Assembly: GCA_019113175.1 (NCBI GenBank)
Contig: DXHY01000052.1
Location: 1-37,202, forward strand
Reading direction: 5' to 3'
Length of the DNA stretch: 37,202 bases
Source of the DNA: Candidatus Eisenbergiella stercoravium
GTDB lineage: Bacteria; Bacillota; Clostridia; Lachnospirales; Lachnospiraceae
Shown here: in pieces, positions 1-8,623 of the stretch
Position numbering within the stretch: the stretch's first letter is position 1
How the letters are laid out: every line of letters begins with the position of its first letter
Notes under the pieces: model-generated
Told to the model about the DNA's origin: nothing
The model's database searches: none
Seen by the model: only the letters and a program-made list of their open reading frames with translations
Program-made: the position numbers and the translations under genes

Positions 1-6
1 AAATTA

Positions 7-35
7 TTGATAAAAAATTTATATTGAAGTATACT
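7..35 (+). promoter_or_regulatory. Promoter of the AAA15/RloB-like cassette
   Basis: A -35 box TTGATA (7-12) and a -10 box TATACT (30-35) are separated by 17 bases, followed by AGGAGG at 42-47. This is a good housekeeping-sigma promoter placed directly before the first gene. It lies at the window edge, so other upstream signals may be missing. Confidence 0.6.
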
Positions 36-55
36 ATTTCCAGGAGGTGATACTG

Positions 56-1354
56 ATGCTGCTCTACTTCAAAGTTAAAAATTACCGTTCCATTCGTGAT
101 GAGGCAGTGTTGGATATGGAAGCCGCAGGTCTGCATGATGCAGCCAAAAATCTTCTGCCCTTTGGGAAAAAAGAATATCTTCCTGCCGTTGCCATATATG
201 GGAAAAACGGCGGTGGGAAAAGTAATCTGATCCGTTCCATGTGGCTCGCAGTTCAGTTTATCTGCAATGCACAGAAGACACAGACTGAAAATGAACCTGT
301 TCCCGTAAGGCCTTTCATGCTCAACGATTATTCCGTCAATGAACCAACAGCTTTTGAATTTGCTTATGTACAAAATATGGTAAGATATATTTACGGTTTC
401 TCAGCAACAAGAGATCATATCGTAAGCGAATATCTGAAAGCATGGCCAAAAGGCAGAGAAAAAAATATTTTTTTACGGCATGGTCAGTCATTCATCTTTC
501 CAAAAGACAACGAAAAAAAGCGGAAAGAATTAATAAAGGAAGCTGTCGGGAAAAACCAGCTTTTTTTTGCCATTTCCTGTACAATGAATTACAAGCCCTG
601 CATTGAGGCCATGCAATGGTTTCGTGAGAAAATTGTTTTTTCCCGTGATTTTACCGATATCAACCGCAATCTGATTGATTACAGAGAAGATGAAACCATG
701 CTTCAGGCCATTGTATCTGCTGCCAAAACGGCAGATGTAGGAATTGAGGACATTCAGTTTGAAATTAATCAGCAAACGATTGATTTAAAAAACCAGAGTG
801 TTTCCGACCAGATGCGCGGAATGAGCGCTGCACTCCGTGCATTCAGCGATGCGCTGCAGCAAAATGGAAATGAAGCGGAAGTGAGTCTGAATATGGGAAA
901 ATTAAAAAGCACCACATATCATACAGGCCTGAACTGCGAAGGAAAAGCTTCCCGCTATGAACTTACTTTAAGCGATGAATCTGATGGTACACGGCGGCTC
1001 ATGGCACTGGCCCCCGCTATTGAACGTACCTTAAAGGAAGGCGGTACTCTTGTCGTTGATGAACTTGAAAGAGAAATGCACCTGATGTTGATCGAATATG
1101 TACTGGGGCGGTATCAGGAAAAAAGAAATAATCCCGCTCATGCGCAGTTGATTTTTACAACGCATGATACTTCTTTGCTCAATCAGGAAATTCTTCGGAG
1201 AGATCAGATCTATTTTGTTGATAAAAAGAAGGAAGACGGTGCTTCCTCCCTTTATTCATTAGCAGATTTCAATATCCGGAATGACGCCAATATTCAGAAA
1301 GCTTATCTTCTTGGAAAATTTGGCGCGGTTCCTTCCATTGAGGAGGTGGATTAA
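56..1354 (+). CDS. AAA15-family (COG1106-like) ATP-binding protein, putative defence ATPase
   Basis: This is a 432-residue ABC/SMC-like AAA ATPase of the AAA15 type, probably the sensor/motor half of an anti-phage pair. Seen: an N-terminal FKVKNYRSI strand typical of RecF/AAA15 heads, Walker A GKNGGGKS (about 49-56), a signature-like SDESDGTRR (306-314), Walker B LVVDELE (332-338) with the downstream His of DELxxxxH, and a switch TTHD (368-371). The ATG at 56 has AGGAGG 8 bases upstream; an upstream in-frame GTG at 47 lies inside that binding site, so 56 is chosen. The stop is directly followed by the TTG of the next gene, so they form an operon. The base composition is visibly richer in A/T than the genes after 1.7 kb, which suggests acquisition by transfer. 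Family knowledge: AAA15 proteins pair with RloB or TOPRIM effectors (RloAB, PARIS-like). The defence role is inferred. Confidence 0.8.
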   Translation: MLLYFKVKNYRSIRDEAVLDMEAAGLHDAAKNLLPFGKKEYLPAVAIYGKNGGGKSNLIRSMWLAVQFICNAQKTQTENEPVPVRPFMLNDYSVNEPTAFEFAYVQNMVRYIYGFSATRDHIVSEYLKAWPKGREKNIFLRHGQSFIFPKDNEKKRKELIKEAVGKNQLFFAISCTMNYKPCIEAMQWFREKIVFSRDFTDINRNLIDYREDETMLQAIVSAAKTADVGIEDIQFEINQQTIDLKNQSVSDQMRGMSAALRAFSDALQQNGNEAEVSLNMGKLKSTTYHTGLNCEGKASRYELTLSDESDGTRRLMALAPAIERTLKEGGTLVVDELEREMHLMLIEYVLGRYQEKRNNPAHAQLIFTTHDTSLLNQEILRRDQIYFVDKKKEDGASSLYSLADFNIRNDANIQKAYLLGKFGAVPSIEEVD

Positions 1355-1669
1355 TTGGCACGAAAAACAGGATTTCTGTCTCCCAGAAAAGCAATCTACG
1401 TATTCTGGGAAGGCGAAAGAGAAGAAGTCTACACGAAATACCTGAAAAAATTTTTTTCAAACAAAGCGACAATTTTTATCCATGGAGAAAAAGGCACCTT
1501 TCACACAGCCTTGAGAAACGGCAAATGGGTATTGGAACGAGCAGGAAAAGACAGTATGCCGAAACGATCTCCTGACAACACATTCGAAAGTGATCGATGG
1601 CTTTTCAAAGGCACACATACTTTTACAACCGTACACGAAGCGCTGGAAATGCTGATTAACCTGCCCTGA
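1355..1669 (+). CDS. Short RloB-like (TOPRIM-type) protein, probably truncated
   Basis: A 104-residue protein starts at TTG 1355, one base after the ATPase stop, with AGGAGGTGG at 1341-1349 giving good spacing. Its N-terminus (RKAIYVFWEGEREEVYTKYL) matches the opening strand and conserved Glu of RloB/TOPRIM proteins, and the place after an AAA15 ATPase is the usual one for RloB. RloB proteins are normally about 200 residues and carry a downstream Asp-rich metal motif; I do not see that motif here, and residues after about 40 are not recognisable. No coding continuation is visible in 1670-1758. The protein is therefore probably truncated or internally deleted and may be inactive. An alternative is a genuinely compact effector. 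Confidence 0.55.
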   Translation: MARKTGFLSPRKAIYVFWEGEREEVYTKYLKKFFSNKATIFIHGEKGTFHTALRNGKWVLERAGKDSMPKRSPDNTFESDRWLFKGTHTFTTVHEALEMLINLP

Positions 1670-1758
1670 AATCCCCTCTTTTCCATATAAGTCGATTTAA
1701 TTATCACATTTTTCTGAACAAGAATCTCCTCTGTACATACACTTTTCTGAAGGAAGTA

Positions 1759-2202
1759 TCATTCACATGTCCTCCGGTATATTTTCTGCATCCTCCCCCA
1801 GGGCGCCATTTTCTCATCAATTACCTGAAAGCCGTATTTCTCATACAGGTTCTCATGATCGCTGACCAGATATACCTCCGCAAAGCCGATCTCCTTCAGA
1901 TAATCCGATGCATAATCGATCATCCTCCGGCTCAGCCGTTTTCCCCGGTATTCCTCTCCAATGAACAGCATGCCGATGTATGGCATATAGGGCACATCCG
2001 GAATGCAGTCAGTTCCGGAAACCGTGCAGTATCCTGCAATGTGTCCGTGATCCTCCGCGAGAATCACCCGCTCCCAGCCTGTAAACTGATTCTGTCTCAT
2101 TTCCTCCGCCAGCGTCCTGCCCGCTCCCCAGGAGCAGTTTTCGGCATAATCCGCCAGTGCATTCCATTCGGCGTCTGCCGCCGTCAGCTTTTTGAATTTC
2201 AT
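1759..2202 (-). CDS. GNAT family N-acetyltransferase
   Basis: A 147-residue GNAT acetyltransferase, expected to transfer an acetyl group from acetyl-CoA to an unknown amine. The acetyl-CoA pyrophosphate-binding motif A is seen as IGEEYRGKRLSRRMIDYA, followed by a C-terminal LYEKYGFQVI segment that is typical of the GNAT beta-5/alpha-4 end. The ATG at 2202 is preceded by GGAGGTAAAA; a longer in-frame reading to 2334 runs through a hairpin and the SD itself and is not used. It follows the Nudix gene on the same strand after 135 bases. The substrate is unknown. Confidence 0.8.
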   Translation of the reverse strand: MKFKKLTAADAEWNALADYAENCSWGAGRTLAEEMRQNQFTGWERVILAEDHGHIAGYCTVSGTDCIPDVPYMPYIGMLFIGEEYRGKRLSRRMIDYASDYLKEIGFAEVYLVSDHENLYEKYGFQVIDEKMAPWGRMQKIYRRTCE

Positions 2203-2241
2203 TTTTACCTCCATGCCGAAGCGTTTTACGCTGAGGCGTGT

Positions 2242-2260
2242 GCCGAACCTCCAGTTCGGC
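2242..2260 (-). repeat. Perfect 7-bp inverted repeat upstream of the GNAT gene
   Basis: GCCGAAC (2242-2248) and GTTCGGC (2254-2260) form a hairpin with loop CTCCA, about 40 bases upstream of the GNAT start. There is no T tract, so it is a leader structure or operator rather than a terminator. Confidence 0.4.
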
Positions 2261-2304
2261 GTTGCAATAATGGGATTTACGCCGAAGCATCGCAAATCCT
2301 GATT

Positions 2305-2331
2305 AAAAAATGTGCTATTGAGCGCATTTTT
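2305..2331 (-). terminator. Probable intrinsic terminator of the Nudix gene
   Basis: Just after the Nudix stop (2338), the minus-strand transcript reads AAAAATGCGC-TCAATA-GCACATTTTTT. This gives a 10-bp stem with one mismatch and a U run that is partly inside the stem. It is a short, AT-rooted terminator, so moderate efficiency is expected. Confidence 0.5.
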
Positions 2332-2337
2332 CAATCT

Positions 2338-2874
2338 TTATTCCGGAACGAATTCATATATGCTGCGATCCTCATCTGACCTGATTCCGGGTTTTAAACC
2401 ATCGACAAACATCTGCATCCGTTCTGTTACCAGTTCTTCCCTCTTCATGGACAGCAGTTCGTCCTGCGTTACCCATTGATATGCAGAGGTTTCTCCCTCC
2501 TGAAGAATGATGCTGTCCTTTCTGCAGTCGGTGATGCACAAAAACTCACAGTAAACTGTATTGCGTCCGGCCGCCCATACCCTGCCAACCTCCTCCAGCC
2601 GCTCCGTATGAATTCCGGTTTCCTCGCGCAGCTCTCTGATCGCGCAGTCGAGAGGATTCTCTCCCTTCAGGGCGGAGCCTCCGGCCGTCGCTTCCCACAT
2701 TCCGCCGTAATGCTTCCTCCTGTCACGCTGCATCAGAAGATACTCTCCGTCCGTGTGCCTGACGATGACATCACAGACAAGATGGTAGACTCCTTCCGGA
2801 ATTTTTTCCCCGCGGATCAGCGTCATGCCCTCGATCTTTTCCAGATTTCTGTCATATGCATCCCAGAGTTCCAT
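2338..2874 (-). CDS. Nudix hydrolase
   Basis: A 178-residue Nudix-fold hydrolase acting on a nucleoside-diphosphate-linked substrate. The complete Nudix box GX5EX7REUXEEXGU is seen at residues 66-88 (G66, E72, REL at 80-82, EETGI at 84-88), with a preceding DVIVRHTDGEYLLMQR strand. The ATG at 2874 is preceded by AGAGGAGACGAATAC; a longer frame to 2976 lacks a better start. The N-terminal MELWDAYDRN opening resembles Nudix proteins annotated as isopentenyl-diphosphate-isomerase-like, but the metal residues for that reaction cannot be confirmed. The substrate is unknown. Confidence 0.85.
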   Translation of the reverse strand: MELWDAYDRNLEKIEGMTLIRGEKIPEGVYHLVCDVIVRHTDGEYLLMQRDRRKHYGGMWEATAGGSALKGENPLDCAIRELREETGIHTERLEEVGRVWAAGRNTVYCEFLCITDCRKDSIILQEGETSAYQWVTQDELLSMKREELVTERMQMFVDGLKPGIRSDEDRSIYEFVPE

Positions 2875-2960
2875 GTATTCGTCTCCTCTTACCATAAACT
2901 TTTTGGGAATGATACTTTTCGCCCCCGTACAGCGAACATCTTTGCCGTTCACTGTACTTA

Positions 2961-3138
2961 CCCGGCAAATGGCCATTCATGCAAGCATGACAGCCGCTTG
3001 CCGGGCCTGTCGCTCAAAAGGCCATGCTGTCCGCACAGACGCGGAACGCATGACCTTTTGAATTTTATTTTCATGATAATACCGGAATCAGCCGGTCAGA
3101 AGCCCAATGTCGATCTGCCTGCCGGAATTTCTGACCGG
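2961..3138. repeat. Cluster of three inverted repeats between the Nudix gene and purL
   Basis: Three nested structures occupy the 281-base gap (2875-3155). CCCGGCAA (2961-2968) pairs with TTGCCGGG (2998-3005) around CATGC-AA-GCATG. CAAAAGGCCATGC (3015-3027) pairs with GCATGACCTTTTG (3048-3060, one mismatch) around TCCGC/GCGGA. CCGGTCAGAA (3092-3101) pairs with TTCTGACCGG (3129-3138). The last could be the purL transcript end, but no strong U tract follows. No gene is seen in the gap. Confidence 0.6.
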
Positions 3139-3155
3139 TCACCCGTTTCAAAATC

Positions 3156-6100
3156 TTATTTGAAATACGCCACGCCGGACTCGAAGATCTTCAAATCCTG
3201 TTCCCCGTAGATGTTCACGGCTACACCGTCGCCGCGGCGCTCCACATGGGCCATCTTTCCGAGGATGCGGCCGTCGGGAGAGGTGATGCCCTCGATGGCG
3301 GCATAGGAACCGTTCACGTTCCACTCTCCGTCCATGCTCACGTTTCCTTCCAAATCGCAGTACTGTGTGGCAACCTGGCCGTTTTCAAACAGCTTTTTCA
3401 GCCACTCATCGCTTGCCACGAAGCGGCCTTCTCCGTGGGATGCGGGCGTGCAGTACACAGCTCCCGGCTTTGTTCCGGCCAGCCAGGGCGATTTGTCCGT
3501 TACCACCTTCGTGTAAACCATGCGTGAAATGTGGCGGTTGATGGTGTTGAAGGTCAGCGTGGGAGAATCCTCCGTCTGTCCCGTAATCTTTCCGAAAGGA
3601 ACCAGTCCCAGCTTGATGAGGGCCTGGAAGCCGTTGCAGATTCCGAGGCACAGGCCATCCCTTTCCTCCACCAGCTTTGTAACCGCTTCTTTGATCTTCG
3701 CGTTCTGGAAGGCGGTGGCGAAGAACTTGGCGCTTCCGTCCGGCTCGTCACCTGCGGAGAAGCCGCCGGGGAACATGATAATCTGGGCCTGGCTGATGGC
3801 CTTTTCAAACTCGTCCACGGATTCCCGGATGTCTGAGGCGGTCAGATTGCGGAATACCTTCGTCACCACATCCGCTCCCGCGCGCTCAAAGGCTTTCGCG
3901 CTGTCGTATTCACAGTTGGTTCCCGGAAATACGGGAATGAAGACCGTGGGCCTTGCCACCTTATTTCTGCACACATGAATTTCCTTTGCCTGATAAACCG
4001 GGCTTTCCACCGGATCATTCCCCTGCTCCGCCGTGCTGGGGAACACCTTTTCCAGCGTGCCCTTCCAGGCGGAGAGCATTTCATCCAGAGAGATTTCCGT
4101 CCCGCCGAATACGAAGACAGGTTTTTCCGTCACCGTTCCCAGTTCCTCATGAGCTGCGCCAAGCTGCTCATGCGCTGCGCCAAGCTGTTTCAGCCGGTCA
4201 GCAGGAACCTCCGCCACGATGTCGCCTACGGCGTTCTCGAACAGATCGGAAAGCTGCACATCCTCAGCGAAGGTTACGCCGAGATGATTTCCGAAGGCCA
4301 TCTTCGCAAGAGCGGCCGCCGCTCCTCTGCTGTCCAGAGCGTAGGCGGAAACAATGGCACCCTCCCGGATCAGCTCCGTGATTCGGGCATACAGCTTCTG
4401 CGCTTCCTCATAGACCGGCAGATCATAGTCATTCCGCTCCAGACAGAAACGTACCAGCTTATTGCCGGGAGCTTTCAGCTCCGGCGTGATCACATGGGAA
4501 CCCTTTTCCACGTCCACCGCAAAGGAAACCAGAGTAGGCGGCACATCGATATCGTTGAAGGTTCCGGACATGGAGTCCTTGCCGCCGATGGAGGGAAGGC
4601 CGTAGCCCAGCTGTGCATCAAAGGCACCGAGCAGCGCCGCGAAGGGCTGGCTCCAGCGCTTCGGATCCTCCGTCATCCTGCGGAAGTATTCCTGGAAGGT
4701 AAAACGGATCTTCGTATGATCTCCGCCCGCCGCCACGATTCTGGCGATGGATTCCGTCACCGCATACACCGCTCCGTGGTAAGGGCTCCAGGTGGACAGA
4801 TAGGGGTCAAAGCCGCAGCTCATGAGCGTCACCGTATCCGTTTTTCCTTCCAGAACGGGAAGCTTTGCCGCCATCACCTGCGTCTCGGTAAGCTGATATT
4901 TTCCACCGTAGGGCATCAGCACGCTGCCCGCACCGATGGAGGAGTCGAACATCTCCACCAGTCCCTTCTGGGAGCAGACGTTCAGATCTGAAAGCAGAGA
5001 AAGCCATGCCTTCTTCGCGTCTCCCGCTTCCACTGCCTCTCCCGCCGCAGGAACAGCCCAGGTATCAAAATAGCTGGTACCTTTCTTTGGAACCTCCACG
5101 TATACATTCGTCTCCTGATGAGCTCCGTTGGTATTCAGGAAGGCTCTGGACAGGTTCACGATCTCCTTTCCTCTCCAGGAAAGCACCAGTCTGGGCTCTT
5201 CGGTTACCTCAGCCACGCTCACCGCTTCCAGATTTTCCTCCGCCGCATAGCCGAGGAAGGCGTCCACATCCTTCGGATCCACCACCACGGCCATTCTCTC
5301 CTGAGATTCGGAAATGGCAAGCTCCGTGCCGTCCAGACCCGCGTACTTTTTGGGCACCTTGTCCAGATCCACCCGCAGGCCGTCCGCCAGCTCACCGATG
5401 GCAACGGATACGCCGCCTGCGCCGAAGTCATTGCATTTCTTGATCAGCCGGCTCACCTCAGCACGGCGGAACAGCCTCTGGATCTTTCTTTCCGTAGGCG
5501 CATTTCCCTTCTGTACCTCTGCGCCGCAGGTCTCGATGCTCTCCTCCGTATGCACTTTGGATGAGCCGGTCGCGCCGCCGCAGCCGTCCCTTCCGGTCCG
5601 CCCTCCGAGCAGAATGATGATATCGCCCGGATCGGAGGAAGCACGCACCACATTTTTGCGGGGAGCCGCTCCCATCACCGCGCCGATTTCCATTCTCTTC
5701 GCAACATAGTTGGGATGATAGATCTCCTTCACGTAGCCTGTGGCAAGACCGATCTGGTTTCCATAAGAGGAATAGCCGTCTGCGGCGCCGCGCACCAGCT
5801 TCTTCTGGGGAAGCTTTCCTTTCAGAGTCTCTGCCACCGGAACCGTGGGATCCGCCGCACCCGTCACACGCATGGCCTGGTATACATAGCCGCGGCCGGA
5901 AAGGGGATCCCGGATCGCACCGCCCAGACAGGTGGCCGCGCCGCCGAAGGGCTCGATTTCCGTGGGATGGTTGTGCGTCTCATTCTTGAAGAACACCAGC
6001 CATTCTTCCGTCTCCGGGCCATTTCCGTAATCCATTTCCACCGGAACGATGACGGAGCAGGCATTGATCTCCTCGGATTCCTCCATATCCGCAAGCTTTC

Positions 6101-6968
6101 CTTCCTTCTTCAGCTTACGCATTCCCGCCAGCGCCAGATCCATCAGGCAGACGAACTTGTCCTTCCTTCCCGCGAAAAGCTCCTCTCTGGTATCCAGATA
6201 GCTCTGATAGGCCTTTTTGATGGGCTCGCTGTAATAGCCGTCCTCAAATTCCACATTCTTCAGCTCTGTGGAGAAGGTGGTATGACGGCAGTGGTCAGAC
6301 CAGTATGTATCCAGCACCCGGATCTCCGTCATGGTCGGATCCCTGTGCTCCTCTCCCGCAAAATAATTCTGTATATGCTGAAAATCCCGGAAGGTCATCG
6401 CCAGTCCAAGGGAATCGTACAGCGCCTTCAGCTCCGTTTCCGGAAGGTGCGCAAAGCCGTCCAGCACCTTTACGTCCTCAGGCTCTTCGTAAACAGTTTC
6501 CAGCGTATCCGGCTTCACCATGCCCGTTTCCCTGGAATCCACCGGGTTGATGCAGTAGGCTTTGATCTGTCCGAATTCCTCATCGGTAAGGCTTCCTGTG
6601 ATCAGATAGGTGGTCGCCGTGCGGATGATGGGATTTTCCTCCTCGTTCAGAAATTTCACACACTGCACTGCGGAATCCGCCCTCTGGTCGAACTGTCCAG
6701 GCAGATATTCCACGGAAAACACATGCGCATTCTCCGGAATATCGATCTCCTCCCGGTACAGCTCGTCCACCGGCGGCTCTGAAAATACCGTCCTGCACGC
6801 GCGCTCAAACACTTCGTCACTGATGTGCTCCACATCATACCGGATGAAAATCCGAACATCCTCAATCGTTTTCAGATTCAGGTAATTTTTCAGATCTCCC
6901 TTCAGCTCCTTTGCCTTCACGGCAAAAGGGGCCTTCTTCTCCACATAGATACGCCTTACGTTTCCCAT
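3156..6968 (-). CDS. purL: Phosphoribosylformylglycinamidine synthase, single-chain
   Basis: PurL converts FGAR, glutamine and ATP to FGAM, the fourth step of purine synthesis in the cytoplasm. At 1270 residues this is the large one-chain form, with an N-terminal PurS-like region, the tandem AIRS-type ATPase core (motifs such as LDTYWSDHCRHTTF and ETHNHPTEIEPFGGA) and a C-terminal class I glutaminase. The glutaminase has PGTNCEYDSAKAF, FPGGFSAGDE, catalytic Cys1111 in LGICNG, and His1178/Glu1180 in SHGEGRF. The ATG at 6968 has GGAGGAG upstream. A tandem in-frame duplication (LGAAHEQ/LGAAHEE) lies in a linker before the glutaminase. The gene has its own promoter and is 17 kb from purEMND. Confidence 0.97.
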   Translation of the reverse strand: MGNVRRIYVEKKAPFAVKAKELKGDLKNYLNLKTIEDVRIFIRYDVEHISDEVFERACRTVFSEPPVDELYREEIDIPENAHVFSVEYLPGQFDQRADSAVQCVKFLNEEENPIIRTATTYLITGSLTDEEFGQIKAYCINPVDSRETGMVKPDTLETVYEEPEDVKVLDGFAHLPETELKALYDSLGLAMTFRDFQHIQNYFAGEEHRDPTMTEIRVLDTYWSDHCRHTTFSTELKNVEFEDGYYSEPIKKAYQSYLDTREELFAGRKDKFVCLMDLALAGMRKLKKEGKLADMEESEEINACSVIVPVEMDYGNGPETEEWLVFFKNETHNHPTEIEPFGGAATCLGGAIRDPLSGRGYVYQAMRVTGAADPTVPVAETLKGKLPQKKLVRGAADGYSSYGNQIGLATGYVKEIYHPNYVAKRMEIGAVMGAAPRKNVVRASSDPGDIIILLGGRTGRDGCGGATGSSKVHTEESIETCGAEVQKGNAPTERKIQRLFRRAEVSRLIKKCNDFGAGGVSVAIGELADGLRVDLDKVPKKYAGLDGTELAISESQERMAVVVDPKDVDAFLGYAAEENLEAVSVAEVTEEPRLVLSWRGKEIVNLSRAFLNTNGAHQETNVYVEVPKKGTSYFDTWAVPAAGEAVEAGDAKKAWLSLLSDLNVCSQKGLVEMFDSSIGAGSVLMPYGGKYQLTETQVMAAKLPVLEGKTDTVTLMSCGFDPYLSTWSPYHGAVYAVTESIARIVAAGGDHTKIRFTFQEYFRRMTEDPKRWSQPFAALLGAFDAQLGYGLPSIGGKDSMSGTFNDIDVPPTLVSFAVDVEKGSHVITPELKAPGNKLVRFCLERNDYDLPVYEEAQKLYARITELIREGAIVSAYALDSRGAAAALAKMAFGNHLGVTFAEDVQLSDLFENAVGDIVAEVPADRLKQLGAAHEQLGAAHEELGTVTEKPVFVFGGTEISLDEMLSAWKGTLEKVFPSTAEQGNDPVESPVYQAKEIHVCRNKVARPTVFIPVFPGTNCEYDSAKAFERAGADVVTKVFRNLTASDIRESVDEFEKAISQAQIIMFPGGFSAGDEPDGSAKFFATAFQNAKIKEAVTKLVEERDGLCLGICNGFQALIKLGLVPFGKITGQTEDSPTLTFNTINRHISRMVYTKVVTDKSPWLAGTKPGAVYCTPASHGEGRFVASDEWLKKLFENGQVATQYCDLEGNVSMDGEWNVNGSYAAIEGITSPDGRILGKMAHVERRGDGVAVNIYGEQDLKIFESGVAYFK
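4140..4181 (-). repeat. 21-bp in-frame tandem duplication inside purL
   Basis: Two adjacent 21-base units (4140-4160 and 4161-4181) share most bases and encode LGAAHEE and LGAAHEQ. They keep frame and fall in the variable region between the second ATPase half and the glutaminase. Confidence 0.8.
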
Positions 6969-7069
6969 CGATGCTCCTCCGTTTTTTATCTGGTATGAAG
7001 GAAAAGTCCGCCTCCGCGTCTTTGTCCCTTCCGCGGGACCTTTCGGCCTGCGGCCGTTTCCAGGTAACC

Positions 7070-7098
7070 ATTATACGTAAAAACACGGGCTTTTTCAA
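7070..7098 (-). promoter_or_regulatory. purL promoter
   Basis: On the minus strand TTGAAA (7093-7098) and a consensus TATAAT (7070-7075) are separated by exactly 17 bases, about 100 bases upstream of the purL start. The leader between them contains short G/C hairpins (GTCCC/GGGAC; GGCC/GGCC). I find no purine riboswitch core in it. Confidence 0.8.
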
Positions 7099-7232
7099 TC
7101 CTCATCTGCCAAAGCCGCATTTTTCTCCTTTCTTATCCTATCATAAAAACACAGAAAAAGGAATCTTTCGCTTCTCATCGTCAGATTTTCCTGATTTTTG
7201 AAAAAAATAATTCTCTTTTTTTGAAAATCCGC

Positions 7233-7763
7233 CTAAGGAAACCGAAGAAGCGCCGCCAGAGCCATCCCCGCACAGAGAAAGGGGCCGAATGGGAAACGGG
7301 CCCGCCGCCCCGCTCTGCCTGTGAGCAGCAACAGAAACGCCCATCCCCCTCCGGCCAGAACCGCGTACGCAAAGGAAAAACTGACCGCCTCTTCTCCCAG
7401 GAAAAATCCGCAGGCTGCCATCAGCTTCACATCTCCACCTCCGAATGCCCCCGGCCAGAGCAGACAGATCACCAAAAGGGGCAGGCTGACCGCAATACAT
7501 CCCTCCAGCCGGGCGCTCAGAGATGGTCCACAGGAAAAAAGCAGACCGCATATTCCAAGCAGGACTGCACAGACCGCATACCGGTCCGGGAGTCTTCCGC
7601 TTTTCAGGTCAGTCCGTCCTGCGGCATGTATGACCCCAAAAAAGGCCGCGAAAAGCAATAGCTCCCAAAAGCTTCCGCTCTGGGCCTCCCGGGACAGAAC
7701 CGCCGCTGCAAGAGCCGTCATATACGCTGTAAATACCGTCAGTTTTATCCGCAAACGTATCAC
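7233..7763 (-). CDS. A24-family prepilin peptidase
   Basis: An aspartic peptidase in the membrane that cleaves (and in some families methylates) type IV prepilin-like leaders. The 176-residue protein is nearly all hydrophobic helices. The two catalytic Asp motifs are present: DLKSGRLPDRY and GGGDVKLMAACGFFLG (the GxGD signature). It lacks the N-terminal cysteine/methyltransferase domain of long PilD enzymes, so it is the short form. The start is a GTG at 7763 or, with a better spaced GAGGTGAT, the TTG at 7754. No pilin or secretion genes are adjacent, so its substrates lie elsewhere in the genome. Confidence 0.85.
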   Translation of the reverse strand: MIRLRIKLTVFTAYMTALAAAVLSREAQSGSFWELLLFAAFFGVIHAAGRTDLKSGRLPDRYAVCAVLLGICGLLFSCGPSLSARLEGCIAVSLPLLVICLLWPGAFGGGDVKLMAACGFFLGEEAVSFSFAYAVLAGGGWAFLLLLTGRAGRRARFPFGPFLCAGMALAALLRFP

Positions 7764-7809
7764 CTCTCCTCTCTTCTGTCTTTTGCTTCAGAGGCGGAAA
7801 ATGTGTCTT

Positions 7810-7835
7810 CATAAAAAAATCAGAATTTTTTTATG
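7810..7835. repeat. Perfect AT-rich inverted repeat between prepilin peptidase and vanZ
   Basis: CATAAAAAAAT (7810-7820) and ATTTTTTTATG (7825-7835) form a perfect 11-bp stem with loop CAGA, between two divergent genes. It may bound the promoters of both; a terminator role is unlikely because no transcript would end here. Confidence 0.5.
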
Positions 7836-7944
7836 ATTTCCGTACTTTTCTTTTCATCTTTTTATGGTATGATAGGCAGGATAATTGGAACACTGAAGAT
7901 GTAAGAAGATTTTGACCTGTAAAAGAATTGGAGTTAAAACACAT

Positions 7945-8595
7945 ATGAAATATTTCGGACTTTTTTTGAAAAAACTGCTCCGCTATCTGCTCAAGCCGCT
8001 TTCTTTTCTGCCCGCACTGTTGATGATGTATATCATTTTTAACTTTTCTGCCCAGAACGGAAACCTTTCCGGCCAGCTCAGCAGTACTGTTACCACGGAT
8101 CTGGTTGAACTGTGCGGCGATATCTTTGACCGTGGCTGGAACGCGCAGCAGATTGTTTATTATGCGGGAATTATGGAACATTATGTACGAAAGGCCGCCC
8201 ATATGACGGAATACTTCCTTCTGGCCGTAACGGTTGCCTTCCCTCTTTATGTTTATCGGCTCAGAGGCTGGAAACTGGTGATCTCTGCCGGACTTTTCTG
8301 TATGGGCTTTGCCGGTATGGATGAATGGCATCAGTCCTTTGTTCCCGGCCGTACACCCGCTGTGCGGGACGTTTTCATCGATGCCGCCGGAAGTCTTGCT
8401 GGTATCTATGTTACCAGAATCGTCTGCTGGATCGGACGTAAAACCATCTTCAGTCCCCTTTCGCTGAAAAAGAGCACCTCTTCGAAACATTCTTCAGGTC
8501 GTTCCTCTGGAAGATTTCCTGCCTCGGGCCGTGTATATTCAGACAGAGCCGACCGGCCGTCGCACAGAGAATTTCGGAACATGAGTTCACTGTAG
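7945..8595 (+). CDS. VanZ-like family membrane protein
   Basis: A 216-residue polytopic membrane protein of the VanZ-like family (named for teicoplanin-resistance VanZ; most members have no known role). The family blocks are seen: NFSAQNG after the first hydrophobic helix, KAAHMTEYFLLA, and the DEWHQSFVPGRTPAVRDVFIDAAGSLAG motif with its DEWHQ/DvxxD residues. The ATG at 7945 follows GGAG by 11 bases; the in-frame TTG at 7912 has no better site. The last 45 residues form a Ser/Arg-rich tail, expected in the cytoplasm, which is longer than usual. No van genes are near, so no resistance role is claimed. Confidence 0.85.
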   Translation: MKYFGLFLKKLLRYLLKPLSFLPALLMMYIIFNFSAQNGNLSGQLSSTVTTDLVELCGDIFDRGWNAQQIVYYAGIMEHYVRKAAHMTEYFLLAVTVAFPLYVYRLRGWKLVISAGLFCMGFAGMDEWHQSFVPGRTPAVRDVFIDAAGSLAGIYVTRIVCWIGRKTIFSPLSLKKSTSSKHSSGRSSGRFPASGRVYSDRADRPSHREFRNMSSL

Positions 8596-8623
8596 AAAGA
8601 ACACTCTTTTTCTTCTGTTTTTC

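Noticed and set aside
6969-7092. Purine riboswitch upstream of purL
   Set aside because: The leader has a strong promoter and short hairpins, but no conserved core bases of a purine or other riboswitch that I could find.
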